DNA of 32,738 bases from Candidatus Yonathbacteria bacterium (lineage in GTDB: Bacteria > Patescibacteriota > Minisyncoccia > Phycocordibacterales > UBA1550). Shown piece by piece: positions 10,453 to 18,865 of the stretch; position 1 is the stretch's first letter; each line of letters opens with the position of its first letter. Under the pieces are notes generated by a model. The model worked only from the letters and a program-made list of their open reading frames with translations. It was not told where the DNA came from and did no database searches. The translations under genes and the position numbers were made by a program. The stretch is from assembly GCA_016215205.1 (NCBI GenBank), contig JACRKU010000004.1, forward strand, positions 1 to 32,738. Reading direction: 5' to 3'.

Positions 10453-11166
10453 CTACTTTAGCAATGCTTCAATCTGCGCTTTCACTGCTTCGTATGGCTG
10501 TGCGCCTTGAATACTGTCCACCGGTTTCTTGTTTACAAGAATGATTGAAAACGGCGTGCCATTTTGAGCAAATATACGATTTTTTTCAAGGTTCTTGTCC
10601 ACAATCGCTTTCATCTCATCGCCTTCAAGACATTTATTAAATGCTGTAACGTCTAATCCAATATTATTTGCAATCTTTGGAAGCTCTGCCGGGTCAAGCT
10701 GATTATTCCCGGGCGTTATTTCGAAAAGATTGTTACTGTATTCCCAGAACTTAATATTGTTGCCAAGTTTGTTTGCACATTCAAGCGCTTGCGCTTCTTT
10801 TGCCGCTTTTGTATGTTGAGGAACAACTATCAAGTGGCGATATACCCACGCAACTTTGCCGTCTTTCCCATACTCATTCATTATTCTCTGCATCGTTGGA
10901 TGGAATAATTTACAGTAAGGGCACTCGGTATCCGAGTATTCCACAATTACCACTTTTGCATCAGGGTTGCCCAGGATATGGTCGTCCGGAGTAACAGGCT
11001 CAACGGTTCCTATTGGTTGCGCAGCTACCGCAGGAAAAATCCCCTTTTTACCGTCGCCGAAATAGACTGCTCCCGCGATAGCAAGTCCCGCAACAACAAT
11101 CGCAAATGGGATTGCGTAATTTTGCCCTGATGATACTTGTGGTGCTGTTGCATTTTCTCCATCCAT
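10453..11166 (-). CDS. Membrane-anchored DsbA-like thiol-disulfide oxidoreductase (thioredoxin fold)
   Basis: N-terminal TM segment, VVIVEYSDTECPYCKLFHPTMQRI with CPYC active site, later GTPFSII (cis-Pro region). Confidence 0.88.
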   Translation of the reverse strand: MDGENATAPQVSSGQNYAIPFAIVVAGLAIAGAVYFGDGKKGIFPAVAAQPIGTVEPVTPDDHILGNPDAKVVIVEYSDTECPYCKLFHPTMQRIMNEYGKDGKVAWVYRHLIVVPQHTKAAKEAQALECANKLGNNIKFWEYSNNLFEITPGNNQLDPAELPKIANNIGLDVTAFNKCLEGDEMKAIVDKNLEKNRIFAQNGTPFSIILVNKKPVDSIQGAQPYEAVKAQIEALLK

Positions 11167-11196
11167 GTTTTTTATAAATTATTATTGTTAAGTCAT

Positions 11197-11213
11197 AATA
11201 GTATACTACTATT
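11197..11213. promoter_or_regulatory. Palindrome AATAGTA-TAC-TACTATT containing AGTATACT (TATACT -10 on both strands) in the divergent intergenic region
   Basis: AGTATACT at 11200-11207 reads TATACT on both strands; on the minus strand TGGACA (11229-11224) lies 18 nt upstream. Confidence 0.5.
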
Positions 11214-11258
11214 CAATGTTTTTTGTCCATAAAAGCGATTCTGTGGTAAACTGATGAA

Positions 11259-11834
11259 ATGAATGTTACGAGCGCGGAATTTGCAAAAGGTATTATTGGC
11301 ACTGATTCGATTTTGGATGAAAAATATCCGCAAGTCGCTTTTGTCGGGCGATCCAACGCGGGGAAATCCAGCGTTATCAACTCCCTCGTGATGCGCAAAG
11401 ATTTGGTGAAATCGAGCTCAATGCCGGGCAAGACAAAAGAGATTAACTTTTTTCTTATCAATAAAAAGTTTTACTTTGTGGACCTCCCCGGATATGGTTT
11501 TGCTCGTATGGGCGCAAAAGGCGCGGAGAAGATTCGCAAACTTATTTTGTGGTATTTGGGGAGCGGGGAGGCGCGCGCGCGGCTAGCAGTGCTCATTGTT
11601 GATTCCACTGTAAAGCCAATGTCATACGACAAAGAAATGGCCGATATTTTACGCGCTGAAAAGATTCCATTTGTGATTGTGGCGAATAAAATAGACTGTT
11701 TAAACCAAACCGAACGCGCGCATAATATCAAATCCATAGAAGCGGCTCTTGGTGGAGCGGTTGTGCTATACTCCGCGCGCACCCACCACGGGAGGGAAGA
11801 ACTATTGGAGATAATTGTTAAGTCGGTCAAATAG
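11259..11834 (+). CDS. engB: Ribosome biogenesis GTP-binding protein EngB/YsxC
   Basis: VAFVGRSNAGKSSVINSL (G1), PGKTKEINFF, DLPGYGFA (G3), ANKIDCL (G4). Confidence 0.94.
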   Translation: MNVTSAEFAKGIIGTDSILDEKYPQVAFVGRSNAGKSSVINSLVMRKDLVKSSSMPGKTKEINFFLINKKFYFVDLPGYGFARMGAKGAEKIRKLILWYLGSGEARARLAVLIVDSTVKPMSYDKEMADILRAEKIPFVIVANKIDCLNQTERAHNIKSIEAALGGAVVLYSARTHHGREELLEIIVKSVK

Positions 11835-11842
11835 TATGTCAA

Positions 11843-11946
11843 ATCCCGTTAGAAGTTTTTTTGTAATATGTATCGAGGATACTCAGTAGATAATGAAAAG
11901 AGTAATGTGTATAATTAGTTCTTAATAATTAAACTTCTAACGGGAT
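11843..11946. repeat. Perfect 16 bp inverted repeat flanking the znuA-like leader; right arm covers the start codon region
   Basis: ATCCCGTTAGAAGTTT (11843-11858) and AAACTTCTAACGGGAT (11931-11946), 72 nt spacer; ATG of the downstream CDS starts at 11945. Confidence 0.85.
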
Positions 11947-12880
11947 GAAAATAATTATAAATCGCAAGTTTGTTCTTGTCGCAACCATTTTTGCCATTGT
12001 TTTCGGAGCGATATTTTTATTTTCATCGCGAATTCCAGAGAGCGACACGGGGAATGCGGGTATTCGAATCGTCGCGAGTTTTTATCCTCTTTCGTATGCC
12101 GCAAATGCCGTCGGTGGTGATTCTGTTACTGTTTATAACTTGGTTCCTGCAGGTGTGGAGCCGCATGATTTTGAGCCATCCGCGCGCGACCTTATCAAAA
12201 TAGGAAATGCGGACATTTTGCTTTACAATGGCGCCGCATTTGAACCGTGGATTAAAAAATGGGAACAAGGGAGTTCCCCGCGCCCTAAGCGCGCTATAAA
12301 CATGACAAACGCCCTAAAAGCGCAAGGGGTAAATTTTATCGAAAACGACGGAGCGATAGATCCGCACTTCTGGCTTGACCCTGTAATAATGAAAAGTGAA
12401 ACAAAAATTATTCGTGATGTGCTAAGTCAGGTTGACCCCGCGCACAAAGATTTATTTAATGAAAACGCAAACCGGCTTTTGAACAGTTTGGATGCGCTAG
12501 ATCAAAATTATCGGGCAGGGTTATCTTTGTGCACTTTGCGTGATGTGGTGGTTTTGCACAAAGCGTTCAATTATCTCGCGCGGGAGTATCAATTTTCCGC
12601 GATTTCAATCGCGGGGATTTCTCCGGACGAAGAGCCGTCGCCAAAGAGTCTTTCACGCATCACCGAGATTGTGCGAACGAAAGGCGTCAAGTATATTTTC
12701 TCCGAGACAGTTGCAAGTCCAAAGTTTTCAGAGTTGATTGCGCGCGAAATTGGCGGCACAACCCTCGTGCTCAATCCCATTGAAAGTCTCACCCCAAATG
12801 AGGTACAATTGGGAGAAGATTATATTTCCAAAATGGAAACGAACTTAAATAACTTGCGAAAAGCAATGTCATGCAATTAG
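11945..12880 (+). CDS. znuA: Metal (Zn/Mn-type) ABC transporter substrate-binding protein
   Basis: IVASFYPLSYAANAVGGDSVTVYNLVPAGVEPHDFEPSARD, DPHFWLDP, followed by matching ATPase and permease genes. Confidence 0.88.
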   Translation: MKIIINRKFVLVATIFAIVFGAIFLFSSRIPESDTGNAGIRIVASFYPLSYAANAVGGDSVTVYNLVPAGVEPHDFEPSARDLIKIGNADILLYNGAAFEPWIKKWEQGSSPRPKRAINMTNALKAQGVNFIENDGAIDPHFWLDPVIMKSETKIIRDVLSQVDPAHKDLFNENANRLLNSLDALDQNYRAGLSLCTLRDVVVLHKAFNYLAREYQFSAISIAGISPDEEPSPKSLSRITEIVRTKGVKYIFSETVASPKFSELIAREIGGTTLVLNPIESLTPNEVQLGEDYISKMETNLNNLRKAMSCN

Positions 12881-12896
12881 TCATTAGATTTTAAAC

Positions 12897-13661
12897 ATGC
12901 CGCTAGAAGAACCATACATCGAGCTCGACAATGTGAGCTTTTCATACGATGACACGCCGGTAATAGAGAACCTCACATTTACAGTGCGCAAGGGTGAGTA
13001 TTTGGGTATCATAGGTCCGAACGGCGGCGGAAAGACCACCCTAATCAAAGTAATCTTGGGGCTTCTTCATCAAACGGAAGGCAGGGTTGTGCTTTTTGGA
13101 AAGGATCGTCACGATTTTAAAGAAAAACATCGCATCGGCTATGTGCCTCAGCGAGTAACGCAAACAGACAAGGAGTTTCCCGCGACCGTTTTTGAAGTTG
13201 TGAAAACAGGCCGTATCGCGCGTCTTGGATTTTTTGAAAGATTTACAAAAAAAGATATCGATGCGGTGGAGCGCGCGATGGAAATTTCCGGTGTTGCGAA
13301 GTATCGTGATACGCTCGTGGGGAATCTTTCCGGCGGGGAGCGTCAGCGCGTGTTTATCGCGCGCGCGCTTGCGAGCGAGCCCGATGTCCTCATTCTCGAC
13401 GAGCCGACTGTGGGTGTCGATATTGGTGCGCAAAAAACATTTTATGATTTTTTGTCGTCTTTAAACCGCGACCAGCACTTAACTATCATTTTTATATCGC
13501 ACGATGTCGACGCAGTTTCTCAAGAAACAAAAACCGTACTCTGCCTCAACCACAATCTTGTTTGTCACGGGCTTCCCCACGACCTGCTCAATGAACATGT
13601 TTTGGAGCGATTGTACGGTAAGCATTCGAAACTTTTAACACATAAGGACACTCCCAATTAA
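12897..13661 (+). CDS. znuC: Metal ABC transporter ATP-binding protein
   Basis: Walker A GPNGGGKTTLIK, signature LSGGERQRVFIARAL, Walker B DVLILDEPTVGVD. Confidence 0.93.
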   Translation: MPLEEPYIELDNVSFSYDDTPVIENLTFTVRKGEYLGIIGPNGGGKTTLIKVILGLLHQTEGRVVLFGKDRHDFKEKHRIGYVPQRVTQTDKEFPATVFEVVKTGRIARLGFFERFTKKDIDAVERAMEISGVAKYRDTLVGNLSGGERQRVFIARALASEPDVLILDEPTVGVDIGAQKTFYDFLSSLNRDQHLTIIFISHDVDAVSQETKTVLCLNHNLVCHGLPHDLLNEHVLERLYGKHSKLLTHKDTPN

Positions 13662-13666
13662 TTTAT

Positions 13667-14467
13667 ATGCTTGAGATATTTCAATATGACTTTATGATAC
13701 GCGCCTTTGAGGCGGGAATCGCAATAGGAATCGTTGCGCCGCTTATCGGTATGTTTCTCGTGGTGAGAAGGTATTCACTCATGGCGGATACCCTTGCGCA
13801 TGTTTCGTTTGCTGGGGTAGCTATCGGGCTTTTTCTTAAAATAAATCCTATTTTTTCCGCTATCGGACTTTCTGTGCTGGCTTCTTTTGGCATCGAGTCT
13901 TTGCGCAACTCACGCCGTATTTTTGGGGAGTCGGTGCTTGCACTGTTTCTTTCGGGTTCGCTCGCGATTGCGGTCATTATTCTCTCTCTCGCAAAAGGAT
14001 TCAATGCAAATTTATTCAGTTATTTGTTTGGGAGTATTTCAACGGTTTCAACCGCGGACTTGTTGGTAATTATCGTGCTTGCCATAGTAGTGTTTTTGGA
14101 TGTGATGTTTCTTTACAAAGAATTGTTCTTTACTTCATTTGACCCGGAACTTGCGGAAGCGAGCGGTCTTCCGGTAAAGGCAATCAACCTTATGACCGTG
14201 ATGCTCGCGGCGGTGGCGGTGGCCATCTCTATCCGCATTGTCGGCGTGCTTCTCATTGGCGCGCTAATAGTGATTCCCGTCATCTCCGCAATGCAGTATG
14301 GCCGCGGTTTCCGCTTCACGCTTATTTTGTCTGTTATATTCTCACTTACCTCTGTTATTTTGGGTTTGTTTGCATCATATTATCTTGACCTTGCGTCTGG
14401 CGGCGCGATAGTGGTAGTCGCTCTCATTATTTTCTTGTTCAGTCTTGCATTAGTAAAGCGCAGTTAA
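13667..14467 (+). CDS. znuB: Metal ABC transporter permease (ABC-3 family)
   Basis: Multi-TM protein with GMFLVVRRYSLMADTLAHVSFAGVAIG and RIVGVLLIGALIVIPVISA, typical of ZnuB/MntB. Confidence 0.92.
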   Translation: MLEIFQYDFMIRAFEAGIAIGIVAPLIGMFLVVRRYSLMADTLAHVSFAGVAIGLFLKINPIFSAIGLSVLASFGIESLRNSRRIFGESVLALFLSGSLAIAVIILSLAKGFNANLFSYLFGSISTVSTADLLVIIVLAIVVFLDVMFLYKELFFTSFDPELAEASGLPVKAINLMTVMLAAVAVAISIRIVGVLLIGALIVIPVISAMQYGRGFRFTLILSVIFSLTSVILGLFASYYLDLASGGAIVVVALIIFLFSLALVKRS

Positions 14468-14473
14468 GTTCAA

Positions 14474-14519
14474 ACCGTACACTATCCTTGTTTCTCAGCA
14501 TGGAGATGGCGTGTACGGT
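14474..14519. terminator. Inverted repeat between convergent genes, possible terminator or decay barrier
   Basis: ACCGTACAC (14474-14482) / GTGTACGGT (14511-14519); no clear T tract on either side. Confidence 0.4.
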
Positions 14520-14524
14520 CTGGG

Positions 14525-16159
14525 TTAGTACACCTTATCAATATGCTCTTTTATGTACGCAAGGTCGTGGCCGTACACTTTTTTGCCGGGATTGAAGATG
14601 TTTTTCGGATCAAAAATATTTTTTGTTTCCTCAAAGAGGCGGTAGATTTTGTCGCCGTACATTTGGCGGAGATATGCAGTGCGAATGAGTCCGTCGTTGT
14701 GTTCTGCAGACATTGAGCCGCCGAACGAAAAGACCAAGTCAAATACTTTCTGCGAAAGCTCCATTACAATATCGCGGTCGCGCGCATTACGCAGGTTCAT
14801 AAGCGGAATAATATGCAGGTTGCCGTCGCCAATGTGTCCGGCAATGGTGTAGGTGAGTTTGTACTCCTTCATCACCTCCGCGAGTTTTGGTAAAAATTCC
14901 GGAAGACGCTCCGGCGCTACGATTATGTCGTCTATAAACGGCGCGGTTTTATCGCTCCCGCCGTGCTTGCGCAAAAGATTGAAACTCTCGTGGCGAATCG
15001 TCCAAAATTTTTCCGCGTCTTTTTGCGTTTTCATTATCTCCATCTGCACGGGGAACCGCTTCAAGTCTTCAAACGCGCGCTTGGCTTTTTGGGACGCTTC
15101 TTCCTCGGAGTCGCCGGTAAACTCGGCAAGAAGCACAAGCTTGGGAGCTCCGCCTTTCAAAACCATTAATACCTCCGGAATAAACGACAAACCGAGTTTA
15201 ATAATGCCTGTTTTTAAAGACTTAACAATGTCAGGGAAGAAACGAACGGCAAACTTAAATGTATGGTCGTCGTATGACTCGAATGTTTCCGGTTTGTGCG
15301 TAAGTACCCGCGCGACAATATCTGAAAGTTTGCCAAGGTCCGGTAAAAATATAACCATGAGCTTCCTGTGTTCCTTTGGCTTAATGAGCGCAAATTCTAT
15401 TTCAGTAAAAACCCCGAGAGTGCCTTCGGAGCCGGTAAAAAGTTTTGTAAGGTCAAAAGTTTTCCTGTCCCATATATTCCACAAGGCGTAGCCAGTTGAA
15501 TTTTTTGCGACTTTTGGTTTCGCGCTTTTTATTATGTCGTAATTTTTCTCAAGGAGGTCAAACATGCGTCGGTATATGTCGCCTTCAAGCGTTTGGAGCT
15601 TTTTTTTCTCTTCGAGCTCTGCGGGAGTAAGCGGCCCAAATTCATATTCATTGCCGTCCGAAAGCACGACTTTCAGGCGCTTGACCCAATTCTCTGTGCT
15701 CCCGTAGGTGAGTGTCATTTCACCGGATGCGTTGGTGCCTGTCATGCCGCCCACGGCGCAGATATTTCTTGACGCCGGAAAGGATGGCATAATAACCCCC
15801 TTTTCTTTTGTCGCTTTATCCATATCGCGATAAAAAACTCCAGGCTCCACGACAACGCGTCCGGCGGTAACGCTCTTGATGTGATTCATGTCGCCTACGT
15901 CAATAATGATAGAGTCATTGAGCGCGCCGCCCGCCATACCGGTGCCCGCCGCACGAGCTGTGAGAGAAAGCGTTTTGTCCGCATCCTTTTTGCTTGCAAC
16001 GAATGAGACAATCTTTTTGATATCGTCCGCGTTTTTCGGTTTGACGGCGAGCTTTGGGCGTAGCTCAAACAAACTCGTGTCATTTTCGTATTTAATGAGT
16101 GTTTCCGCATCACCGAAGATTTCGCCTTCAAAACCCATATCTCTGATTTTTGCTTCCAT
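14525..16159 (-). CDS. FAD-linked oxidase (GlcD/D-lactate dehydrogenase-like)
   Basis: FAD_binding_4 region (ARAAGTGMAGGALNDSIIIDVGDMNHI, VEPGVFYRDMDKATKEKG) and C-terminal GHIGDGNLHIIPLMN...SAEHNDGLIR...NPGKK. Confidence 0.9.
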   Translation of the reverse strand: MEAKIRDMGFEGEIFGDAETLIKYENDTSLFELRPKLAVKPKNADDIKKIVSFVASKKDADKTLSLTARAAGTGMAGGALNDSIIIDVGDMNHIKSVTAGRVVVEPGVFYRDMDKATKEKGVIMPSFPASRNICAVGGMTGTNASGEMTLTYGSTENWVKRLKVVLSDGNEYEFGPLTPAELEEKKKLQTLEGDIYRRMFDLLEKNYDIIKSAKPKVAKNSTGYALWNIWDRKTFDLTKLFTGSEGTLGVFTEIEFALIKPKEHRKLMVIFLPDLGKLSDIVARVLTHKPETFESYDDHTFKFAVRFFPDIVKSLKTGIIKLGLSFIPEVLMVLKGGAPKLVLLAEFTGDSEEEASQKAKRAFEDLKRFPVQMEIMKTQKDAEKFWTIRHESFNLLRKHGGSDKTAPFIDDIIVAPERLPEFLPKLAEVMKEYKLTYTIAGHIGDGNLHIIPLMNLRNARDRDIVMELSQKVFDLVFSFGGSMSAEHNDGLIRTAYLRQMYGDKIYRLFEETKNIFDPKNIFNPGKKVYGHDLAYIKEHIDKVY

Positions 16160-16161
16160 TT

Positions 16162-16758
16162 TTATTCGGTGCCGATGATTATTGTCGCATCAAAAGAAGC
16201 GCTTTCTCCTGTTGTGTTTGCGGTTGCGTTCGGATAAATTTTTCTCACTTCCTCAAGAAGCGCATCGCTCAAAGAAGCACTACTTTTTTTGATTGTAACA
16301 GTCGTGGTGTCGCGCTGTTTCTTTTCGTTTCCCGTTGTTGCTTTGGAAAAACCGGCGGATAGGAGCGCTTGACTGAGCGCGGTAGCAACTCCGCTTTTTG
16401 TCGTGCTGTTTAGGATGCTTATGGTAATGGACTTTTTATCCAAAATTTGTGATGTTTCTGCACTAGCTGGTGAAGACGAAGCGACAGAAGCGGGTTCGAC
16501 AACCGCATTTTTCTTCGATTCGGTGCTGATTCCAAGTTTCTTTGCAACAAGAGTGTAATTTGTCATATTGAGAGCGCTTGATTCGCTCGATGTGTCGCCT
16601 GAAAAAGCGGTGTTGATATTTTTCGCTATGAATTGCGTGGAAAAGGAAAAGAGAACACCAGTGACAATAATGAACAAAGAAATAATTCCGGGATACACCA
16701 AGTTGCGAGGTTTTATCTCGGAGACCTTAATGCGCAGATTTTGTATAAATTGAGACAT
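16162..16758 (-). CDS. Single-TM protein with LytR_C-like C-terminal domain
   Basis: N-terminal TM (VYPGIISLFIIVTGVLFSFS), then KSITISILNSTTKSGVATALSQALLSAGF...TVTIKKSS, resembling LytR_C. Confidence 0.65.
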   Translation of the reverse strand: MSQFIQNLRIKVSEIKPRNLVYPGIISLFIIVTGVLFSFSTQFIAKNINTAFSGDTSSESSALNMTNYTLVAKKLGISTESKKNAVVEPASVASSSPASAETSQILDKKSITISILNSTTKSGVATALSQALLSAGFSKATTGNEKKQRDTTTVTIKKSSASLSDALLEEVRKIYPNATANTTGESASFDATIIIGTE

Positions 16759-16775
16759 ATGTGTTTGTTTTTATT

Positions 16776-17330
16776 TTACTGCGTTTGGGCGGCAACTGTC
16801 GCGCTGAATGATATGGTTGCCGAGGTACTCCAATCCCCGCCGCCTGCAGAAATGCTCAGAGAATCAATTTTGGTAAAATAGGGAAGTTGCTCGAACTCTT
16901 TGAGGTAGTTGATGAACATCGGAACATTCGACGATACAGTATTTTGGTATGTAATAATCCCCACAGGAAACGATGTTCCAATTGTTGAAGCGCCAAGCGT
17001 AAAAGAACCAAGCGCCTGCGTAAGCCCTGTTTTTAGAGCAAGGTTTTTGAGCGTGGCGACGAACCCGAGGATGTTGTTGGACGGAATAAATGAGTTCTTG
17101 ATAATCGCGTCATTCGCGCCGATGATTTCAGTTTCGTTTTTTAGGTTGGACAAAAGCGCTGTTCTCTCGCTCAATATCGTAGCTAGGCGTCGCTCTGAAG
17201 TTGCCTTTGCCGATATATTGGCAATCTGATTTGAAAGAAAGAAAACGGCCACGCTGGCAAGCGCAAGAACACCGAGCGTTACAAGAAAGTGTTTGCCAAA
17301 TAGCGCGAAAAGATTTTTTGTGGTGAACAT
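16776..17330 (-). CDS. PilO-like type IV pilus assembly protein
   Basis: Short cytosolic N-terminus, TM, coiled coil, then alpha/beta domain (FINYLKEFEQLPYFTKIDSLSISAGGG); adjacent to PilM-PilN. Confidence 0.7.
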   Translation of the reverse strand: MFTTKNLFALFGKHFLVTLGVLALASVAVFFLSNQIANISAKATSERRLATILSERTALLSNLKNETEIIGANDAIIKNSFIPSNNILGFVATLKNLALKTGLTQALGSFTLGASTIGTSFPVGIITYQNTVSSNVPMFINYLKEFEQLPYFTKIDSLSISAGGGDWSTSATISFSATVAAQTQ

Positions 17331-17335
17331 GATAT

Positions 17336-18793
17336 TTAATGTGCTTGAGTGTAGTATATCGCACCGGGGTCTCTTAGGCTAAACGACACATTAAACGGGA
17401 TATTCGCCTCTTGTTCAAGGTTGGTTAAAGGAAGCTCAATCCCCGAAAGAAGCGGCGAATCCTGCAGGATTTTTTTATAATTATTGAGGGTCGGGCGGTT
17501 TACTGCGGTCCCGGCAAGAGAAATTCTTCCTGCAATGTTTGGCGCCGTAAACATAGAGACCGTGATTCCACTAGGGGTGCGAGCGAGGAGCTCCGTAAGC
17601 ACAGTGCTCCATACCGGCATTTGCGCGAGAAACATCGCGCCCGTCTCGGTAATGGCGTTTGTGTTGCGGATTTGTTCCTCTTTTTCAGCAAGCTTTGGCG
17701 GAATAGCCACCGCTGAAAGAGTGGTGATTCGTTCTGATGCGCGTTGTGATAAAGAGAGCATGGAAAGGTAAGTCGCGAGGTACGCCACAACAAAAAACAA
17801 AGAAACACCAATGATGAGGTTTCTCATAAGAACGATAAAGGTCGTGGCGCGCTGATACGCATACGCTTCCTCTGTTCCGACAGGGAGGAGGGAGACGAGG
17901 TTGTCCTCGCCTTCGGGGATTTTTGCGCGAATAGCCGCCCCGAGCGGGACTAGCCATTTTGATTTCGGCTCGCTTAGCTCCGTGCGCCCAGCATAATCGT
18001 CGCGGACTTTTGCGTTTACAAGTTCCTCTTCGTGTACGATTTTTTTCGTAACAGCGGAAAGTTGCGTTTCGAGCGCCATTTTTAATTTTTTTATTTCGGA
18101 TGGAATTTTGTCTTCGGAAATAACCCGAAGAGGAAGCGTACGGGAAAAGCGTAAAACTCCGTCTTCGAGCGCGAATATCGTCGCTCCATCCGGAGTTTTT
18201 TTTGAAAAAACGGTTGTTTCTTTTGGTGTGAGCTTTACGGCGCGCGCAATACTTGCGAGATGGGATTCGAGCGCGAGGGTTTTGATACCTGCAAGCTCAA
18301 GAGCGGCAACATAACTTTGCGCGACAGTGCGCGGTATCGTAGAGAGAAGTATTTCGTTCACATGAGATTCGCTTTGGACGCGTTCCCAGTCAAGATACAA
18401 GTCTTCAGTTTTCATTGGGAGTTGAAAACTGATGGCGAGACGCATCGCTTCGGTGAGACGCACCCCATCGACTGATTTCGGAAACGAAAAAATCTTTGAG
18501 TAAATTTTGTCATCAGGAATGGCAACGATGGCATAGTCGGTGCCGAGATGCGCTTTTTCCCAGATACCCTTGAGCGTTTTCCCGAGGAGGTTTATGTCGG
18601 TAACGACACCGTCTGCGATGATGTTTGCGGCAATAGGCTCCTCTATAAGGACAAGATCTTCCTCAGGTTTCTTTTCTTTTGTAGTGTGAACTCCCTTTTT
18701 CTTTGGGCGGAAAAAAGCAATGCGAACAACCGAGTCGCTGATTTCTATTCCCGCAACACGTTTTTCTTTTGTGAGAAGATTTAAAATGTTCAT
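17336..18793 (-). CDS. PilM-PilN fusion protein (actin-like ATPase plus membrane/ferredoxin-fold half)
   Basis: N-terminal ~300 aa PilM-like (VAGIEISDSVVRIAFF...AIVAIPDDKIYSKIFSFPKS), then TM (NLIIGVSLFFVVAYLATYLSML) and PilN-like WSTVLTELLARTPSGITVSMF. Confidence 0.78.
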   Translation of the reverse strand: MNILNLLTKEKRVAGIEISDSVVRIAFFRPKKKGVHTTKEKKPEEDLVLIEEPIAANIIADGVVTDINLLGKTLKGIWEKAHLGTDYAIVAIPDDKIYSKIFSFPKSVDGVRLTEAMRLAISFQLPMKTEDLYLDWERVQSESHVNEILLSTIPRTVAQSYVAALELAGIKTLALESHLASIARAVKLTPKETTVFSKKTPDGATIFALEDGVLRFSRTLPLRVISEDKIPSEIKKLKMALETQLSAVTKKIVHEEELVNAKVRDDYAGRTELSEPKSKWLVPLGAAIRAKIPEGEDNLVSLLPVGTEEAYAYQRATTFIVLMRNLIIGVSLFFVVAYLATYLSMLSLSQRASERITTLSAVAIPPKLAEKEEQIRNTNAITETGAMFLAQMPVWSTVLTELLARTPSGITVSMFTAPNIAGRISLAGTAVNRPTLNNYKKILQDSPLLSGIELPLTNLEQEANIPFNVSFSLRDPGAIYYTQAH

Positions 18794-18865
18794 AATCTAT
18801 TGAATATAGTATACCAAGATATTTATTTGCATGCTACAATAATTATCAACAGCACATAGTACACC

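Noticed and set aside
14853-15491. 212 aa plus-strand ORF inside the FAD-linked oxidase
   Set aside because: Antisense to a clearly conserved enzyme; Ser-rich shadow translation.
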